In this document: piece after piece, positions 8,217-18,200 of the stretch
Layout of the letters: each line of letters opens with the position of its first letter
How positions within the stretch are numbered: the stretch's first letter is position 1
Source: Paenibacillus sp. YN15
Lineage (GTDB): Bacteria; Bacillota; Bacilli; Paenibacillales; NBRC-103111
Direction of reading: 5' to 3'
DNA length: 64,000 nucleotides
Assembly: GCF_003285005.1 (NCBI RefSeq)
Contig: NZ_QMFA01000022.1
Coordinates: forward strand, 1 to 64,000
Translations under genes and position numbers: made by a program
The notes under the pieces: generated by a model
The model's input: the letters and a program-made list of their open reading frames with translations, nothing else
What the model was told of the DNA's origin: nothing
The model's database searches: none

Positions 8217-10060
8217 TGAGAATGAAGCTCTTATCGTATTCCTCTAATGTCAGGCGTGCCTTTGTTGGATTTGTAAACAATGTGAGCATGAGGAAGAAGC
8301 TGTTTGCCACATTTTTCATTTTTATGACCATTCCTTTTGGCGCATACATTACGTATAGCTACAATCAAAGCACCCGCGCACAGGAAGAACAGATGGTTTA
8401 CTCTGAGGAGAGGGCATTCGAACAAGCGCTTTCGCTTATTAACTATAATGTCCTGAACATAAACAGAGCCATGGAATTGACCATAATGGACGAAACGATT
8501 CTCGCGGTACTGGACAGATCGGTGCAGGATTCCTATTCGACCATTGACCAGATAAGGGACTTTTTGAAGCTAAAGGATAAGGTTATCTCTCTGGAAAAAA
8601 GCCAGGATGTGAGCAGGATCAGAATCTATATCAAAAACGGCCTGCTCTTTTCCTCTGAAAATCAGAGTTTCTATGATATGGAGAAGGCCCAAAAATCGGT
8701 TTGGTACCAAAAGCTTCATTATTCCAGTCTGGTTTCCTTATGGTGTCCTCCTTCGTACATGACCGATGAGGATGGAAAGTCGGATAGCCTCATAGCCAAT
8801 GTAAGAATACTGAAAAACCCGACAAACTACAGAGAAGATATTGGTATTCTAAGAATCGATATGGAGGAGCAGCGAATCGGAAAAATTCTGGCCGATGCCA
8901 AGGTGATCCCCTCCTCCCAGGTAGCCATTGTGAACAGTGCTGGCGATATCGTGAGCTCCACCGATGGCTTCGAAGCCCTCTATGCAGGCGCCTTAAAAAA
9001 GGATTTACTGGAATCGGTCAAGGGCAAGGAGAGGGAAGTATCCCATGCCTGGAAAGGAGCCTTGAACGGAGAGACCTATTTGCTCCAATCCTCCAGCATA
9101 CCGGGCAACGATTGGACGCTGCTGTCCATGTCTCCCTACCGGGATATTATTACTATCATGGATAAGCTGAGAAATGAAATGATTATGCTGCTGATCGGGT
9201 GCGTTGTTCTTGCCTATCTGATATCCAATTTCATCTCATACAGCATTACAAAAAGAATATTGAAGCTGATGAAGCAAATGAACCGGGTAAAGAGCGGCGA
9301 TCTCCAAGTGCATGCCATGGAGTTTGGCAAGGATGAAGTGGGTGTGCTGAGCAATACCTTCAATTACATGGTGCTGCAGATGAAGAGTTATATAGAGGAG
9401 AAGGAACGGTTGGGGAAGGAGATTAAAAACTCCGAGTTCAGGGCGCTGCAGGCCCAAATTAATCCCCACTTTCTGTATAATACGCTGGAATTGATCCATT
9501 GGAAGGCCATGGAGCATCAGGCTCCCTCTGTAAGCGCGATTGTTCAGACCTTGGCCAAGTTCTATAAGCTGAGTCTGAGCAGAGGCGATGAAATGATCCC
9601 TATTTTTGATGAAATGGAAATTGCGCGTTCGTACGTCCGGATACAGAATATGCGGTTTAAGAACTCCATTCAGCTTGTGGAGGAAAATATGGAGGAGCTG
9701 TATGAATACAAGATCCCCAAGATTATTTTGCAGCCTCTGGTTGAAAACGCCATTCTTCATGGAATCAGGAGAAAGAAAGAAGAGCAGGGAATGATCCTTG
9801 TAAGGGGCAGCATGGATAACTGTTGCATCTGCATTGAGGTGATAGATGACGGAGTGGGCTTTACTCCCGAAAGGCTCGCGGAGGTAAAATCCGGTCAGTA
9901 TGAAAGCCACCGCAACGGCAGCGGGTATGGCTTGAAGAATATTGACAGCAGGCTGAGGCTTCAATACGGAGAGCAATTTGGGCTTGAAATTCAAAGTGTC
10001 CTTCATGAAGGCACCCATTGTTATGTACGGATACCGCTTTTTAAGGGTAAAGAATTGTGA
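8216..10060 (+). CDS. YesM-like sensor histidine kinase
   Basis: A 614-residue membrane kinase: first transmembrane segment about residues 25-48, an extracellular dCache-type sensor region, second membrane segment about 318-342 (MIMLLIGCVVLAYLISNFIS), a HAMP linker, a His_kinase dimerisation block with the phospho-acceptor in QAQINPHFLYNTLELIHW, and a C-terminal ATPase domain (ILQPLVENAILHG, IDDGVGF, GYGLKNIDSRL). YesM kinases sense extracellular sugars or transporter state and phosphorylate the cognate YesN regulator. The gene ends inside the left arm of a strong terminator, so regulator and kinase form their own transcription unit. Confidence 0.92.
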   Translation: MRMKLLSYSSNVRRAFVGFVNNVSMRKKLFATFFIFMTIPFGAYITYSYNQSTRAQEEQMVYSEERAFEQALSLINYNVLNINRAMELTIMDETILAVLDRSVQDSYSTIDQIRDFLKLKDKVISLEKSQDVSRIRIYIKNGLLFSSENQSFYDMEKAQKSVWYQKLHYSSLVSLWCPPSYMTDEDGKSDSLIANVRILKNPTNYREDIGILRIDMEEQRIGKILADAKVIPSSQVAIVNSAGDIVSSTDGFEALYAGALKKDLLESVKGKEREVSHAWKGALNGETYLLQSSSIPGNDWTLLSMSPYRDIITIMDKLRNEMIMLLIGCVVLAYLISNFISYSITKRILKLMKQMNRVKSGDLQVHAMEFGKDEVGVLSNTFNYMVLQMKSYIEEKERLGKEIKNSEFRALQAQINPHFLYNTLELIHWKAMEHQAPSVSAIVQTLAKFYKLSLSRGDEMIPIFDEMEIARSYVRIQNMRFKNSIQLVEENMEELYEYKIPKIILQPLVENAILHGIRRKKEEQGMILVRGSMDNCCICIEVIDDGVGFTPERLAEVKSGQYESHRNGSGYGLKNIDSRLRLQYGEQFGLEIQSVLHEGTHCYVRIPLFKGKEL

Positions 10061-10088
10061 TCGAACACCACAATTTTTTACCCTTTTT
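10043..10088 (+). terminator. Rho-independent terminator after the YesMN pair
   Basis: A 17-bp stem (left arm 10043-10059, right arm 10069-10085, one G-T wobble) with a 9-base loop and a following T run. The left arm includes the end of the kinase gene. Confidence 0.85.
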
Positions 10089-10175
10089 CGCAATTATGGC
10101 CTCTTTTTATATTTGCTCCTGATGCTAATATGAATAGCATAAAGAAGAATCACGGAAAGGAGCAACAGGAGTCCA

Positions 10176-11126
10176 ATGACAAATCCCGAAATAAAAACAA
10201 CAAAGCGGGGCTTCTTATTTGAGTTAAAAAAGAATAAGACATTGTTTCTAATGGCACTGCCGGTACTTTTATATTTTTTCATTTTCCACTACTTGCCCAT
10301 GTCTGGGATTATAATTGCTTTCAAGGAGTACAACTACAGAGACGGTATTTTCCTTAGCCCTTGGGCGAGAATGAATGGGTTTGAAAATTTCCGATTCTTT
10401 TTTGCATCCGGTAAAGCGTGGTCAGTCATCAGGAATACGGTCAGCTTTAATCTCATTTTTATGATTGTAAGCCCTTTATTTTCGATGGCTGCGGCCATTA
10501 TGATCGCTGAGATATCCGGGAGAATGTTCAAGAAAGTCACTCAGACGATGATGTTTCTGCCGTATTTTATCTCATGGGTTGTTGTAGGAATGTTTATGTA
10601 CGGTCTGTTCAACTATGAATATGGAATGTTTAATTCATTGATGGCGTATTTCGGTTTAGATCCGGTGGATGTGTACTCCAAACCATCTCTGTGGTATCTC
10701 ATATTGCCCCTCGTCAATGTCTGGAAAGGGATTGGTTACGGAAGTATTCTGTATCTCGCCGCCATTATGAGCATGGATCAGGAATGCTTTGAAGCTGCCA
10801 AGATTGATGGCGCCAATGTATTTCAGAAAATATTTCATATCACCATTCCCAATTTGATGCCGACCTATACGATCCTGATGCTTTTGGCCTTGGGCAGAGT
10901 GTTCAAGGGGAACTTTGAGGAGTTTTACAATCTGGTTTCCAATGTGCCGACGCTGATGGAGCATACCGATGTGATTGACACCTTTGTGTTCAGAAGCTTG
11001 ACGCAAAGCTCGGATTTTGGCATGGTATCGGCGGCGTCGGTGCTTCAGTCGGTATTGTGCTTTGTCGCCATTGTGACGGTAAATTCCACTCTGAAATATT
11101 TTAAGAGTGAAAACACTTTATTCTGA
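10176..11126 (+). CDS. ABC sugar transporter permease, LplB/UgpA type
   Basis: A 316-residue inner-membrane permease with six predicted membrane segments, starting with LFLMALPVLLYFFIFHYLPM, and the conserved EAA loop ECFEAAKIDGANVFQKIFHI that contacts the ATPase. It belongs to the LplB-like group found with YesMN and large solute-binding lipoproteins. Start supported by AAAGGAGCAACAGGAG. It is the first gene of the transport and degradation operon. No ATP-binding subunit is encoded here; a shared MsmX-type ATPase elsewhere would be expected. Confidence 0.92.
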   Translation: MTNPEIKTTKRGFLFELKKNKTLFLMALPVLLYFFIFHYLPMSGIIIAFKEYNYRDGIFLSPWARMNGFENFRFFFASGKAWSVIRNTVSFNLIFMIVSPLFSMAAAIMIAEISGRMFKKVTQTMMFLPYFISWVVVGMFMYGLFNYEYGMFNSLMAYFGLDPVDVYSKPSLWYLILPLVNVWKGIGYGSILYLAAIMSMDQECFEAAKIDGANVFQKIFHITIPNLMPTYTILMLLALGRVFKGNFEEFYNLVSNVPTLMEHTDVIDTFVFRSLTQSSDFGMVSAASVLQSVLCFVAIVTVNSTLKYFKSENTLF

Positions 11127-11138
11127 GGGGCCAATCAA

Positions 11139-12032
11139 ATGGAGATCAAACGAACCAAAGATATGATTGTATTTAATATCCTGTCCTACACGTTTATCAC
11201 CCTTGCTGCCATCGGTTGCTTGCTGCCGTTCCTGATGGTGATATCCAACTCCTTTAATTCAGAGGCAATGGTGATCAGACATGGTTTTAGCATATTGCCC
11301 AGAGAGTTCTCAACCGAAGCTTACGGAATGATTCTGGTCAATTGGGAGAGAATTGTAAGAGCATATGGCGTTACCGTATCGGTTACGGTTGTGGGAACGA
11401 TTTTCTCGCTCTTTCTCTCCTCCATGTTCGCTTATGTCATTTCCAGGAAAGAATTCAAGTACCGGAATGTGTTATCCTTCTATGTTTATTTTACAACCCT
11501 GTTCAGCGGCGGATTGGTGTCCAGCTATATATTCAATGTGAACTACCTGCATTTAAAGGATACGCTGCAGGTGCTGGTTCTGGTTCCGATGTTTACGGTT
11601 TTCAATATTTTGATCCTAAGAAGCTTTATCTCAGGCAGCATCCCCGATTCGCTTCCGGAATCAGCCCGATTGGATGGGGCCGGAGAGTTCACCATCTTTA
11701 TCCGGGTGGTATTTCCCCTTTTGAAGCCGGCATTGGCGACCATTGGATTATTTACCGCATTGACATATTGGAACGACTGGAGCACTGCCATGCTTTATAT
11801 CAATGATCATAAGCTCCATTCGCTGCAATATGTGCTGTATCAAATGTTCCAGAACATTAAAGCGATGATGATCATGAGCGAGCAGATGATGTCCATGCCA
11901 TCGGCAGAGCTTCCGGCAGAAACCTTCAAGCTTGCCATGACGGTAGTGGTCACTGGCCCCATTGTGCTGCTGTACCCGTTTGTGCAGAAATACTTTGTTT
12001 CAGGAATTACCATTGGAGCTGTTAAGGGCTAA
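11139..12032 (+). CDS. ABC sugar transporter permease, LplC/YtcP type
   Basis: A 297-residue permease with six membrane segments (first at about residues 12-36) and EAA loop ESARLDGAGEFTIFIRVVFP. It follows the first permease by 12 bases and forms the heterodimeric membrane channel with it. LplC-like proteins of this group end VSGITIGAVKG, as here. Substrate is presumably an oligosaccharide cut from the sulfated glycan acted on by the neighbouring enzymes. Confidence 0.92.
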   Translation: MEIKRTKDMIVFNILSYTFITLAAIGCLLPFLMVISNSFNSEAMVIRHGFSILPREFSTEAYGMILVNWERIVRAYGVTVSVTVVGTIFSLFLSSMFAYVISRKEFKYRNVLSFYVYFTTLFSGGLVSSYIFNVNYLHLKDTLQVLVLVPMFTVFNILILRSFISGSIPDSLPESARLDGAGEFTIFIRVVFPLLKPALATIGLFTALTYWNDWSTAMLYINDHKLHSLQYVLYQMFQNIKAMMIMSEQMMSMPSAELPAETFKLAMTVVVTGPIVLLYPFVQKYFVSGITIGAVKG

Positions 12033-12073
12033 TCGCCTTAACATATAGGGATAACATAAAAGGGAGGATTTGT

Positions 12074-13672
12074 ATGAAAAAGATGAAAGGAAAGACGCTG
12101 CTTACCGTATTGGCAGGCGCAGTGACGGCTTCAATTGCTGTAACGGGATGCAGCTCGAGTCCGAAGACCAGCTCCAGCCCCGCACCGACCGCCAGTGCTC
12201 AAACGGCCGCAACGGGAAAACCGGCCAGTGATATGCCGGACACCTCCAAGCCTTTGGTGCTGAAAGGGTACACTATTGCCGGCAGTGTGCCGCCGCTGTG
12301 GGAAGAAGTGCAGAAGGAAGTCAATAAAATATTGTCCCAAAAGATCAATACTACCATTGAAATGACAATTATTCCTACAGGTGATGCCAAAACCAAGCTT
12401 CCGATGGTGAATGCCTCGGGAGAGCAGTATGACTTTATGTTTGTCGCGAACTGGCTGGCCAATTACGCTCCGGAAGTGTCCAAGGGCGCGTATGAGGAAA
12501 TTACCGAAGAGAAGCTGCAAAAGCTGATGCCTCGTTATTCGAAGGCGGTAGACAAAGCCAATCTTGAGGCGATGAAGGTCAATGGCAAGCTGTATAGCAT
12601 ACCGGCGACCACTGCTGCGGTCAACCCGACAGGAATTGCCATCCGGAAGGATTTGAGAGAAAAGTACGGTTTGGGTCCCATTAAGAGCAACGCCGATTTG
12701 GAAGCCTACATGCAAGCGGTTGCAAAAAATGAAAAGGGCATGATTCCTTACAATTTGAGCAAGGTGGAGGCCACCACAGGACTGTTTGATCTGTTCTTCA
12801 CCGAATACTTTGGAGATTTTATGCTTAGTGCTCCCGGTATGGTTTCCATTCAGTCCGCTTATGAGGATGAAACAGGAAAGGTTTACAGCCAACTGGATCA
12901 AAAATATAATGAGGCTTTCAAGAAGACAGCCGTCAAGATGAAGGAGCTGTACGACAAAGGATATTTCCCGAAAAATCCTTTCGGAAATGAAATTCGTTCC
13001 GGCGAATCGCAGATCCAAGGAAAATCGGCTGTGGCGAGATTGAACCTGACGGACTTTGCCGTTAACTATGTAAAAGCCAAGGGCAACAACTTTGAACTGG
13101 AGTATTATCCGCTGGAATCTGCCAAAGGCCGGGTATTGAAGCCGGTAGCAGGGCAAGGGGTGGCCATCAAGGCGGGCAACAAGAATTTGGACCGTGTTCT
13201 GATGGCCTTGGATTATATCTATGAAGAGCCTGCCATCGTCGAAATGCTGGAGTATGGCCTGGAAGGCAAGAGCTTCGTCGTGAACGCAGAGGGCAAAATT
13301 GATTTTCCTCAAGGGGTTAATGCGGCAAACTCGCCGTATTCGCAAGGCGCGGTTGCATTCTGGTTCTCTGACAATGCTTTTAAAAAGCCAATGGCGTCAT
13401 GGCCGCAGCAAAAGATTGATGTGGAAAAAGAATATGCCACCAGAGCAGTATCTCCGGTGCTGAACAGCTTGAGTCTGAATGTCGACAAGATCAAGACAGA
13501 GATCGCCTCTGTCAGAGGGATTGAGGATCTTGAAGGCAACTCCTTACGAGTAGGCATGGTGGATAACGTCGACACGATGATGGATACCTATCTGAAAAAA
13601 CTGAAGAGCGCCGGATATGAGAAGATCGTTACGGAAGTGAAAGCGCAGGCAGAGGCCTTTTTGAAGAAGTAA
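12074..13672 (+). CDS. Extracellular solute-binding lipoprotein (LplA-like)
   Basis: A 532-residue lipoprotein: signal peptide with lipobox ending VTGC (Cys26), a Ser/Thr/Pro-rich tether (to about residue 50), then a large family-1 type sugar-binding fold. It delivers substrate to the two permeases just upstream. The length is typical of LplA-like binding proteins. GGGAGG precedes the start. A stable hairpin (13695-13726) follows and may raise the level of this transcript over that of the downstream enzymes. Confidence 0.92.
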   Translation: MKKMKGKTLLTVLAGAVTASIAVTGCSSSPKTSSSPAPTASAQTAATGKPASDMPDTSKPLVLKGYTIAGSVPPLWEEVQKEVNKILSQKINTTIEMTIIPTGDAKTKLPMVNASGEQYDFMFVANWLANYAPEVSKGAYEEITEEKLQKLMPRYSKAVDKANLEAMKVNGKLYSIPATTAAVNPTGIAIRKDLREKYGLGPIKSNADLEAYMQAVAKNEKGMIPYNLSKVEATTGLFDLFFTEYFGDFMLSAPGMVSIQSAYEDETGKVYSQLDQKYNEAFKKTAVKMKELYDKGYFPKNPFGNEIRSGESQIQGKSAVARLNLTDFAVNYVKAKGNNFELEYYPLESAKGRVLKPVAGQGVAIKAGNKNLDRVLMALDYIYEEPAIVEMLEYGLEGKSFVVNAEGKIDFPQGVNAANSPYSQGAVAFWFSDNAFKKPMASWPQQKIDVEKEYATRAVSPVLNSLSLNVDKIKTEIASVRGIEDLEGNSLRVGMVDNVDTMMDTYLKKLKSAGYEKIVTEVKAQAEAFLKK

Positions 13673-13694
13673 TACTTGAAGGAGTAATATTCGG

Positions 13695-13728
13695 AGAGAA
13701 CCGTCGATAAAATCCGACGGTTCTCTTT
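13695..13728 (+). terminator. Hairpin between binding protein and sulfatase genes
   Basis: A perfect 12-bp stem (13695-13706 with 13715-13726) and an 8-base loop, followed by only TTTG. The weak T tract suggests partial termination or mRNA end protection, not a full stop, because the enzyme genes follow in the same direction 24 bases later. Confidence 0.55.
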
Positions 13729-13749
13729 GAAAACGAGGGAGAACCGGCA

Positions 13750-15234
13750 ATGAGTCAGAAAAAGATGAATTTCGTATTTTTCTTTCCCGATGAAATGAGA
13801 GCCTCCAGTGTATCCTGCTATGGAAACAAGACTGTGCAGATGCCTAACTATGACAGACTGGCCAAGGAAGGGGTGCGCTTTGAAAGCTGCATTGTGCAAA
13901 ATCCGGTCTGCTCTCCTTCCAGATGCAGCCTGATGACTGGCTTGTATGTGCACAATATGGGGCATCGGACCTTGTGGCATTTGCTGCGGCCGCATGAACC
14001 CAGCCTGTTCAGGTATCTGAAGCAGGCCGGCTATGATATTGCCTGGTTCGGCAAAAATGATCTGTACTCCCAGGAGTATCTGGACGAAATTTGCGATGAT
14101 ATTGAAGAGAAGCGCGGAGGCTACAAGGCTGGTCCCTCACGAAGATCGGGACGGGTATACGGCGGAAGCAATCCGTACTCCTTCGAGGACCCGAGATATT
14201 ATTCATTCCTCTATGATCCTATTAAAGAAGAGGGAGAAGGCATCACCTTGGATGAAAATATTGCAAGGGCTGTTGATTTTCTGGAGAGCAGAAGGTCGGA
14301 CGACAAGCCCTTTATGCTCTATTTGCCAACAACCATGCCGCATCCTCCCTATAACGCGCTGGAGCAGTTCCACAACATGTGCGATCCCGCCAAGCTGATG
14401 GACGAGATTATAGGGGACAGCGAGGCAACCGGGAAACCCTCCTTTGTTGATTTGATCCGCAAGTACAGAAGATTGGATCAATTGGACCCTGAATTTTTTG
14501 CCAAAGTCTATGCAGTATATCTGGGCATGAACAGCTATACCGATCTGATGCTGGGGCAGCTGCTGGAGACGCTGGACCGCACCGGACTTTCGGAGAACAC
14601 TACGGTCATTGTCTCTTCAGACCATGGGGACTGGGCAGGCGATTACGGCTTGGTAGAGAAATGGCCCAACGCCATGGATGATGATCTGGTGCGTGTGCCG
14701 CTGATTATCCGGTCTCCTGGAAACAAGGCAGGCCATGTGGTAGAGGAGCAGGTAGAGCTGTTCGATGTTATGCCCACGATTATGGAATTGGCGGGACTGG
14801 AAGCAGACCATACGCACTTTGCGCGTTCGGCGGCACCGCAGCTCGGGGGTGAGCCAGGCGACCCTCATAGAGCAGTGTTTGCCGAGGGGGGATATGACCT
14901 GCACGAACCGCACTGCTTTGAAGGCTTCGTCGGCAGAGGGGATCAACTGCGGGACCCGGAGTTTATCTATTACCCCAAAGCGCTGCAGCAGCAGGAGCAT
15001 CCCGACAGTATCTGCCGCACAGTTATGATCCGCACCTTGACCCATAAGCTGGTAAAACGCACTTCGGGCGAACATGAGCTTTATGATCTGCAGCAGGACC
15101 CGAAGGAGCTGGAGAACCGGTACAACCAGGCCGAATATGCCGGTATACGCGCCGAACTGGAGTCCAGGCTATTGGAATGGTATTTGAAAACCTCGGATGT
15201 TGTTCCGCGGGACGACGACAAGAGGCTGTTTTGA
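13750..15234 (+). CDS. Sulfatase, Cys-type (sulfatase 1)
   Basis: A 494-residue alkaline-phosphatase-fold sulfatase. The N-terminal metal-binding segment FFPDEMRASSVSCYG is followed by the active-site motif NPVCSPSRCSLMTG, with Cys54 the residue converted to formylglycine (C-x-P-x-R). A second metal/substrate block is SSDHGDWAGDYGLVEKW. There is no signal peptide, so it should act in the cytoplasm on imported sulfated sugars. The Cys form matches the radical-SAM maturase at 25342-26682. Ribosome site GAGGGAG is good. The exact sulfated sugar cannot be read from sequence. Confidence 0.92.
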   Translation: MSQKKMNFVFFFPDEMRASSVSCYGNKTVQMPNYDRLAKEGVRFESCIVQNPVCSPSRCSLMTGLYVHNMGHRTLWHLLRPHEPSLFRYLKQAGYDIAWFGKNDLYSQEYLDEICDDIEEKRGGYKAGPSRRSGRVYGGSNPYSFEDPRYYSFLYDPIKEEGEGITLDENIARAVDFLESRRSDDKPFMLYLPTTMPHPPYNALEQFHNMCDPAKLMDEIIGDSEATGKPSFVDLIRKYRRLDQLDPEFFAKVYAVYLGMNSYTDLMLGQLLETLDRTGLSENTTVIVSSDHGDWAGDYGLVEKWPNAMDDDLVRVPLIIRSPGNKAGHVVEEQVELFDVMPTIMELAGLEADHTHFARSAAPQLGGEPGDPHRAVFAEGGYDLHEPHCFEGFVGRGDQLRDPEFIYYPKALQQQEHPDSICRTVMIRTLTHKLVKRTSGEHELYDLQQDPKELENRYNQAEYAGIRAELESRLLEWYLKTSDVVPRDDDKRLF

Positions 15235-15267
15235 AGCTGAAATTGAAGGATGTAGAGGAGGATAACG

Positions 15268-18200
15268 ATGGTTGCAATGAAAAAAGGCTTGACCATGCTC
15301 TGCCTGTTTGCAATGCTCTGTACCACGTTGTTTTCGGCAATTCCTGCATTGGCGGCGCCCCAATCGGGAGGAACCAGCGCTGTCAGGATGGAGATAAAAA
15401 CAACTCCTGCACCCTGGAAGCCTTTCCTTCAGGCGGTAAGTACGACAGTTCCCGGCGAAACCTTTCAGGCGTCCTTCTGGATGAAGGGAACGGGCAAGGT
15501 TACGGTACGGATGCAAAATGCCGGAGGCAGCACGAAGTATACTGAGCAGGTGCTGGAGGCAACCGGTACCTGGACAAAGTATGAATTGCCGGAGGTTGCC
15601 GTGACGGGGACAGATGGTATTGCCATCTGGGTTTTTGGCACTCATATAAGCGATATTCTGATGGATGATTTCTTCCTGGGCAAAAAGGGAAGCGAACAAA
15701 ATCTTTTGGCTAATCCAGGCTTTGAGGAAGGGTTTCTCAAATGGGGAGGCGCAGCCTTAACTTGGACTGATCCGGTTTTTTTATGGATTGACTCTGAGAA
15801 TGGACGTGTTTCCCAGCCTGACCCTGGACCCGGACCTGGCCCGGACCCCGATCAGAAGGCCAGCGCCGTCAAAATGGTGATAACGGGATCGCCGCCCTGG
15901 AAGGTGTTTAGCCAGGCGATAACGGGCACCGTCACCGGAGACACCTATCAGGCGTCCTTCTGGATGAAGGGAACGGGAAGCGTTACTGTGCGGCTGATGG
16001 ACAGCAGCGGCGCAAATCAGTATATTTCCTCGGTTTTTTCGGCTACGGATCAGTGGACCCAATATCAGCTGGGGCCTGTTGCCGTGGGCGCGAACGGGCT
16101 TAGTCTTATGGTTTTTGGCTCCCACGTATGCAATCTTCTGATGGATGATTTCTTTGTGGGAAAGGCAGGCGACACAGTCAACCTGTTGACCAACCCGGGG
16201 TTTGAAGAGGGTCAAACCGGTTGGGGAGGAGGGGGCTGGAATCATACTCCGCCATATTTGAGCATCGATACCGTGAACGGGCGTGTGGTGGAACAGCTGG
16301 AGAGCAACGGGTTTATTGATGAACTGAATGACAGCTCACAGATGTTTGACTACATAGCCAATCAAGCGAAATATGCAGTTGCGTTTCTCGGCGCCTCCCC
16401 GAAGGACTTTAGAGGGGATACCAAGCGGCTTATATTGAAAAGTGGTCTCCAGCCTGGAAAAGAAGGATATGTGGTTTATCATGCCGATTACGATATTGAA
16501 TCTTTTTACACGGAAGTGTTCTATAAGCCTGACACAGAGGTAAAGGATATAACGGTTTCGGTTTCGGCGGATAATATCAATTATTCTCCCGTGACATTGG
16601 ACAAATTGGATGATGGAGGCAGCTGGAAACGGATTTTGTACAGCGCTTACAGCATGCCTATCGAAAATGCCAGATATATCAAGGTGGTATTCCCGCCGGT
16701 TCTGGAGGGGTATAACAATCAGGACATTCAGATTTCCAGAGTTGTTGTCAACCTCAGTACGCCTTACGTAACCGCCTCCGGGGATGAAACCACAGGGATC
16801 ACCCTCTCCACAGCTGCTGCAAATGCGAAAATCTTTTATACATTAGGGGGCAGTTCGCAGGAGATCGAATATACCGCTCCTATTCCGGTGGTGGGCAATA
16901 CCATCATTAATGCATATGCGAAAATAACCGGCAAGGAAAAGAGCATTACCCGCAGATTCAGCTATGTTTCGCAAGCTGCAATCAAAGTGGATAAATACGG
17001 CCAGGTGAAGAGCGCCGACTTTGCAGGCAAGGTAACCAGCGATCAGGAATTGCTGGATGATGTGGCGGCAGATGCGGCATATTACAGCGCGTTGAGTCCG
17101 CCTGCCAGAGATCGTTTCGGCGGACTTCCGGGAAGCGGAGCGGCGCATGGACTGGAGGCCAAAGGATTTTTCAACATCCAAAGGATCGATGACAAATACG
17201 TGATGGTAGACCCTGACGGCAATCTGTTCTTCAGCTTGGGCAGCACCGGCATTGGCAACACAGGGGAAACCTTTACCCGCACCGATACGAGAGAGCATAT
17301 GTATGAATGGCTTCCGGCCAAAACAGACGAAGGCGGCAAATATGCCACGGCGTTCCGTAATAACGACGGCTTTTCATGGTATGTGGCCAACTTGATCAAA
17401 AAATATAACAAACCGTTTTCAGAGCCTGATTATTACAGTCAAAGTGTGGAACGCTTCAAAAAATGGGGCTTTACCAGTGAAGGCGCGTGGTCAAGAAACC
17501 CGCAAATGGGAGAGAACGCGGACAACTTCCCGCAATATGGTTTTGTGTATTTGCCGACGGATACGAAATACTACGTAAGCAATGCCGACTGGAAGCTGCT
17601 GGATGTCTATCGTGATGATGCGGCTGACGTCATTGCCAGCAGTCTGAAGGCCTATAAAGTTGATACCCTTAAGAATGATCCGTGGGTTATTGGGTGGTTC
17701 TTTGGCAATGAATCCAAATACCAGCAGTTTAATACAGCCGTCACAGCGGCGAATGCCGCCAATAGCGCTACCAAGCAGGCATTGATGACCATGCTGGAGG
17801 CCAAATACCGGAATATTGCCGCACTCAATGCAAGCTGGAAAACGGATTATGCAAGCTTCACGACTATGAGGAACGCCGGCAATCCAATTAAAACGAATGA
17901 AGCCTATGAGGATATGCTGACGTTTTTGGAGCAATATCTGGAAAAATACTACTCTACCGTATATGAGGAATTCCGCAAGCTGAATCCTAACCATATGCTG
18001 GTGGGAGACCGTTACTTGATCGCCCCCATGAACAATGCGGATATCCGCAGGGTGATCAGCAAGGTCGCAGGCAAATACCTGGACGTATTATCCTACAACT
18101 ACTATACCGGCGAGCCGGATATGGAAAGATTGCAGGAGATAACTGAGCTGGCGGGTAAGCCGCTCATGTTCACGGAATTTCATTATGGCGAACCTACCCA